A stretch of 8,048 nt of DNA from CAWEHQ01 sp051001995 (GTDB lineage: Bacteria > Actinomycetota > Thermoleophilia > Solirubrobacterales > Thermoleophilaceae). The position numbers and the translations under genes are program-made. Positions 6,781 to 8,048 of the stretch are shown here, one piece after another. The stretch's first letter is position 1. Every line of letters starts with the position of its first letter. The notes under the pieces are model-generated. The model did not search any database. It saw only the letters and a program-made list of their open reading frames with translations, and was not told the DNA's origin. The stretch spans positions 1 to 8,048 of the forward strand of contig JBPCMT010000109.1 in the NCBI GenBank assembly GCA_051001995.1. Direction: 5' to 3'.

Positions 6781-6826
6781 CGAACGAGGTAGCCGTTCAG
6801 CGGGATCCTGTTCCCGCTCCCGTTCG
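6781..6826 (-). terminator. Nested inverted repeats after the sulfotransferase gene
   Basis: AGCGGGA (6799-6805) pairs with TCCCGCT (6812-6818) around a 6-nt loop. It is enclosed by CGAACG (6781-6786) and CGTTCG (6821-6826). The structure begins 29 bp past the sulfotransferase stop and precedes the glycosyltransferase pseudogene, where a terminator would fit. No T tract follows on the minus strand, so the role is uncertain. Confidence 0.3.
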
Positions 6827-6855
6827 GTATCTGCAACGACGACCGGATGTCGTCC

Positions 6856-7746
6856 CTATCCACCCCTCGGGGGCTCATAGCCCAGCTCGACGAGAAGGTC
6901 GCCGGCGACTGCCTGGAACCGCGCCACCTCTCGCTCGCTCAACGCACTTCGCCAGCGCCCCCACCGGCTCGCGTCCGGAGGCTGACGCGTGAGCGCATGG
7001 AGCGCTTTCCGCTGCTCGGGCCGACGCACCGTGCCGTTCGCCCTCCTGACCGCCTTGAGCTCCTCAAGTCGCCGATCTGCACGCTCGTGCGCGCGCAGCA
7101 TGACGGAATCGAAGGGCAGCTCGATGAACGCACAGACCTCACGCAGCACGAGCTCGGGCTCGCTGACCAGCTGCTCATAGCGGACCTCGCGATAGTGGGG
7201 AACCTCTTGCGCGAGCTCCCTCGCGCGGCGAATATGGCCCCGCCAGGTCGTAGCGATCGCTTCGATGCTTCCGTCCCCGGGCGCAAACGGCAGTCCTCGA
7301 AGGGACGCAGCGACGTCGCGTCCGTCGCGGACGATGTGGATGAACCTGGCCTCGGGGAGGTGCTCAGCCAGTAGGTCCATGTGCAGGCAGTGGGCGGGAG
7401 TCTTCTCACCCCACCGTCTCTTGCCCCACCGCGCGGCGTACAGGCCGAAGTACGCGCGCAGACCCTCGCCGGGCGTCCATTCCGGTATTTCCTCGAAGCG
7501 TGTCGCGAGCTCCTCGCGGCCGATCCCGAAGTCGTCCCGGTGCGGTAGCCGCCAGATCGCGTCCAGCAGCTCCGCCGGCCCTAGATTGCGGGTCGCCAAG
7601 CCCCGCAGGACGGAGCCGAAGTACGTCTCGGGCGGTATCGCCAGGTCGGGATGAGCGTCGAGCTGAAGTCTCAGCAACGTCGTGCCTGAACGCGCCACCC
7701 CGACGATGAAGGGCGCCGGAACGTGGGCTGTCTGCGCATCGAGCAT
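6856..7746 (-). CDS. Sulfotransferase family protein (PAPS-dependent type)
   Basis: The 296-residue protein has the hallmarks of PAPS-dependent sulfotransferases. A 5'-phosphosulfate binding loop GVARSGTT occupies residues 16-23 right after the first strand (PFIVGVARSGTT). An EKTP motif lies at 114-117. The 3'-phosphate motif is in FIHIVRDGRDVAASLR, with Arg140 and Ser148 placed as expected. YEQLVSEP at 190-197 is typical of the family, and the length is normal. It should move a sulfuryl group from PAPS to a hydroxyl or amine on an acceptor. With glycosyltransferases and an exporter nearby a glycan or glycolipid is a reasonable guess, but the acceptor cannot be read from sequence. ATG 7746 is used because the P-loop strand follows within 10 residues; the Shine-Dalgarno is weak. 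The 5' side is cut off from older neighbours by an apparent IS21-type insertion 130 bp upstream. Confidence 0.9.
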   Translation of the reverse strand: MLDAQTAHVPAPFIVGVARSGTTLLRLQLDAHPDLAIPPETYFGSVLRGLATRNLGPAELLDAIWRLPHRDDFGIGREELATRFEEIPEWTPGEGLRAYFGLYAARWGKRRWGEKTPAHCLHMDLLAEHLPEARFIHIVRDGRDVAASLRGLPFAPGDGSIEAIATTWRGHIRRARELAQEVPHYREVRYEQLVSEPELVLREVCAFIELPFDSVMLRAHERADRRLEELKAVRRANGTVRRPEQRKALHALTRQPPDASRWGRWRSALSEREVARFQAVAGDLLVELGYEPPRGG

Positions 7747-7820
7747 GTGATCGTCCGCGCCCCGAGCTTACGCGCTGGAAGAACACCACTGAGCTCGCGT
7801 GCGTTGCATGTAGCTCTCGT

Positions 7821-7843
7821 CGATCCGACGCCCGTCGGTATCG
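7821..7843. promoter_or_regulatory. Dyad upstream of the sulfotransferase, operator candidate
   Basis: CCGACG-CC-CGTCGG (7825-7838) is a perfect 6-bp inverted repeat with a 2-bp centre. It extends to CGAT (7821-7824) and ATCG (7840-7843) with one unpaired base. It lies 79 bp before the sulfotransferase start in the only gap available for its promoter. The tight centre suits a dimeric repressor site better than an RNA hairpin. No clear -10/-35 pair was found next to it. Confidence 0.3.
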
Positions 7844-7880
7844 TCGTCCGCGCGCAACGCCGCAGCGCCTCGACGTGTAG

Positions 7881-7930
7881 GCGCCGCCTGAATACTGGTC
7901 CACCTGCGCCGGTCTAATTCTGGGCCACCC
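7881..7930 (+). repeat. Two tandem 25-bp direct repeats
   Basis: Units at 7881-7905 and 7906-7930 abut with no spacer and share 18 of 25 positions. The shared parts are GCGCCG at the start, AAT in the middle, CTGG, then CCACC near the end. The 25-bp period puts the sites about two and a half helical turns apart. They are the likely transposase-binding sites of the insertion sequence end. Confidence 0.75.
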
Positions 7931-7936
7931 GCGTAG

Positions 7937-7958
7937 CGGCCGGAGAGGCGTCCGGCCG
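7937..7958. repeat. Perfect 8-bp hairpin behind the IS end
   Basis: CGGCCGGA (7937-7944) pairs with TCCGGCCG (7951-7958) around the loop GAGGCG. Its place between the element tip and the presumed transposase gene would suit a block on transcription entering from outside, as several insertion sequences have, but no T tract follows. Confidence 0.45.
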
Positions 7959-8035
7959 GGCCCTTGATCTGGCTCGATCAACTCGATCGAGACCGGAGTG
8001 CCGCGCCCCCGGTTCTGACCGACACTCGATAGACC

Positions 8036-8043
8036 GAGGAGGT
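8036..8043 (+). promoter_or_regulatory. Strong ribosome binding site at the right edge
   Basis: GAGGAGGT matches the 16S anti-Shine-Dalgarno completely and is followed by CTGCA up to the last base. A start codon at or just after 8049 would be ideally spaced. This indicates a plus-strand gene beginning just outside the window, probably the IS21-type transposase istA. Confidence 0.6.
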
Positions 8044-8048
8044 CTGCA

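Larger units (their letters stand above)
7876..8048 (+). mobile_element. Left end of an IS21-family insertion sequence (partial)
   Basis: The stretch opens with TGTAGGCGCCG, followed by two tandem 25-bp repeats containing CTGGTCCACC and CTGGGCCACC. IS21-family elements usually begin with TGT and carry several such internal terminal repeats, often with ctggtCCAC-like cores, where the transposase IstA binds. A strong hairpin and a perfect Shine-Dalgarno follow, the latter reaching the right edge, so istA would start at about 8049. No transposase residues are visible here, so the family call rests on the end structure. The other end and any target duplication lie outside the window. Confidence 0.55.

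Noticed and set aside
7406..7981. Minus-strand 191-codon frame over the sulfotransferase 5' part and the IS end
   Set aside because: It overlaps the sulfotransferase in another frame and crosses the IS tip; no protein similarity is seen.
1..8048. CRISPR array, riboswitch, toxin-antitoxin or phage defence system
   Set aside because: No regularly spaced repeats, no recognised aptamer core and no defence or toxin domains were found. The only tandem repeat is the two-unit repeat at the IS end.

Overview
The window is about 70% G+C, with strongly GC-ending codons in every intact gene. Its glycosyltransferase and exporter families look actinobacterial, possibly Thermoleophilia/Solirubrobacterales; that placement is inferred from style, not proved by any marker. 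It appears to be part of a surface-glycan or secreted-glycoconjugate locus whose right half has been damaged by gene decay and mobile DNA.

Left part, plus strand (2-4414): the 3' portion of an ABC exporter with fused membrane and ATPase domains, whose start lies outside the window, overlaps by 17 bp a family-2 glycosyltransferase. A 71-bp gap then leads to a 631-residue protein. Its N-terminal half is a paralogue of the preceding glycosyltransferase, and its C-terminal half is a second, canonical GT-A domain. This group would plausibly make and export a saccharide or glycolipid.

Middle (4415-5634): a 47-bp convergent junction with small GC palindromes, then an intact GT4-type glycosyltransferase on the minus strand.

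Right part (5635-7746): a 1.2-kb stretch with no intact gene. On the minus strand it holds an unrecognised codon-biased remnant (5650-about 5805), about 450 bp with nothing recognisable, a 27-nt fragment resembling the 3' end of a tRNA-Ser (6256-6282), and the N-terminal domain of a second GT4 glycosyltransferase split over three reading frames (6290-6744). Upstream of that lies an intact sulfotransferase (6856-7746, minus strand).

Right edge (7876-8048): a sequence starting TGTAGG, with two tandem 25-bp repeats followed by hairpins and a perfect Shine-Dalgarno at 8036-8043. This looks like the left end of an IS21-family insertion sequence, with its transposase gene starting just past the window.

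Taken together, a minus-strand series (sulfotransferase, GT4 pseudogene, unknown remnant, intact GT4) faces a plus-strand exporter/GT2 operon. The locus may once have made a sulfated glycan, but this is inference from neighbourhood only. I see no clearly new defence or regulatory system. The most unusual items are the two-domain glycosyltransferase with a changed DxD motif, and the decayed glycosyltransferase ending at a tRNA-like scar.
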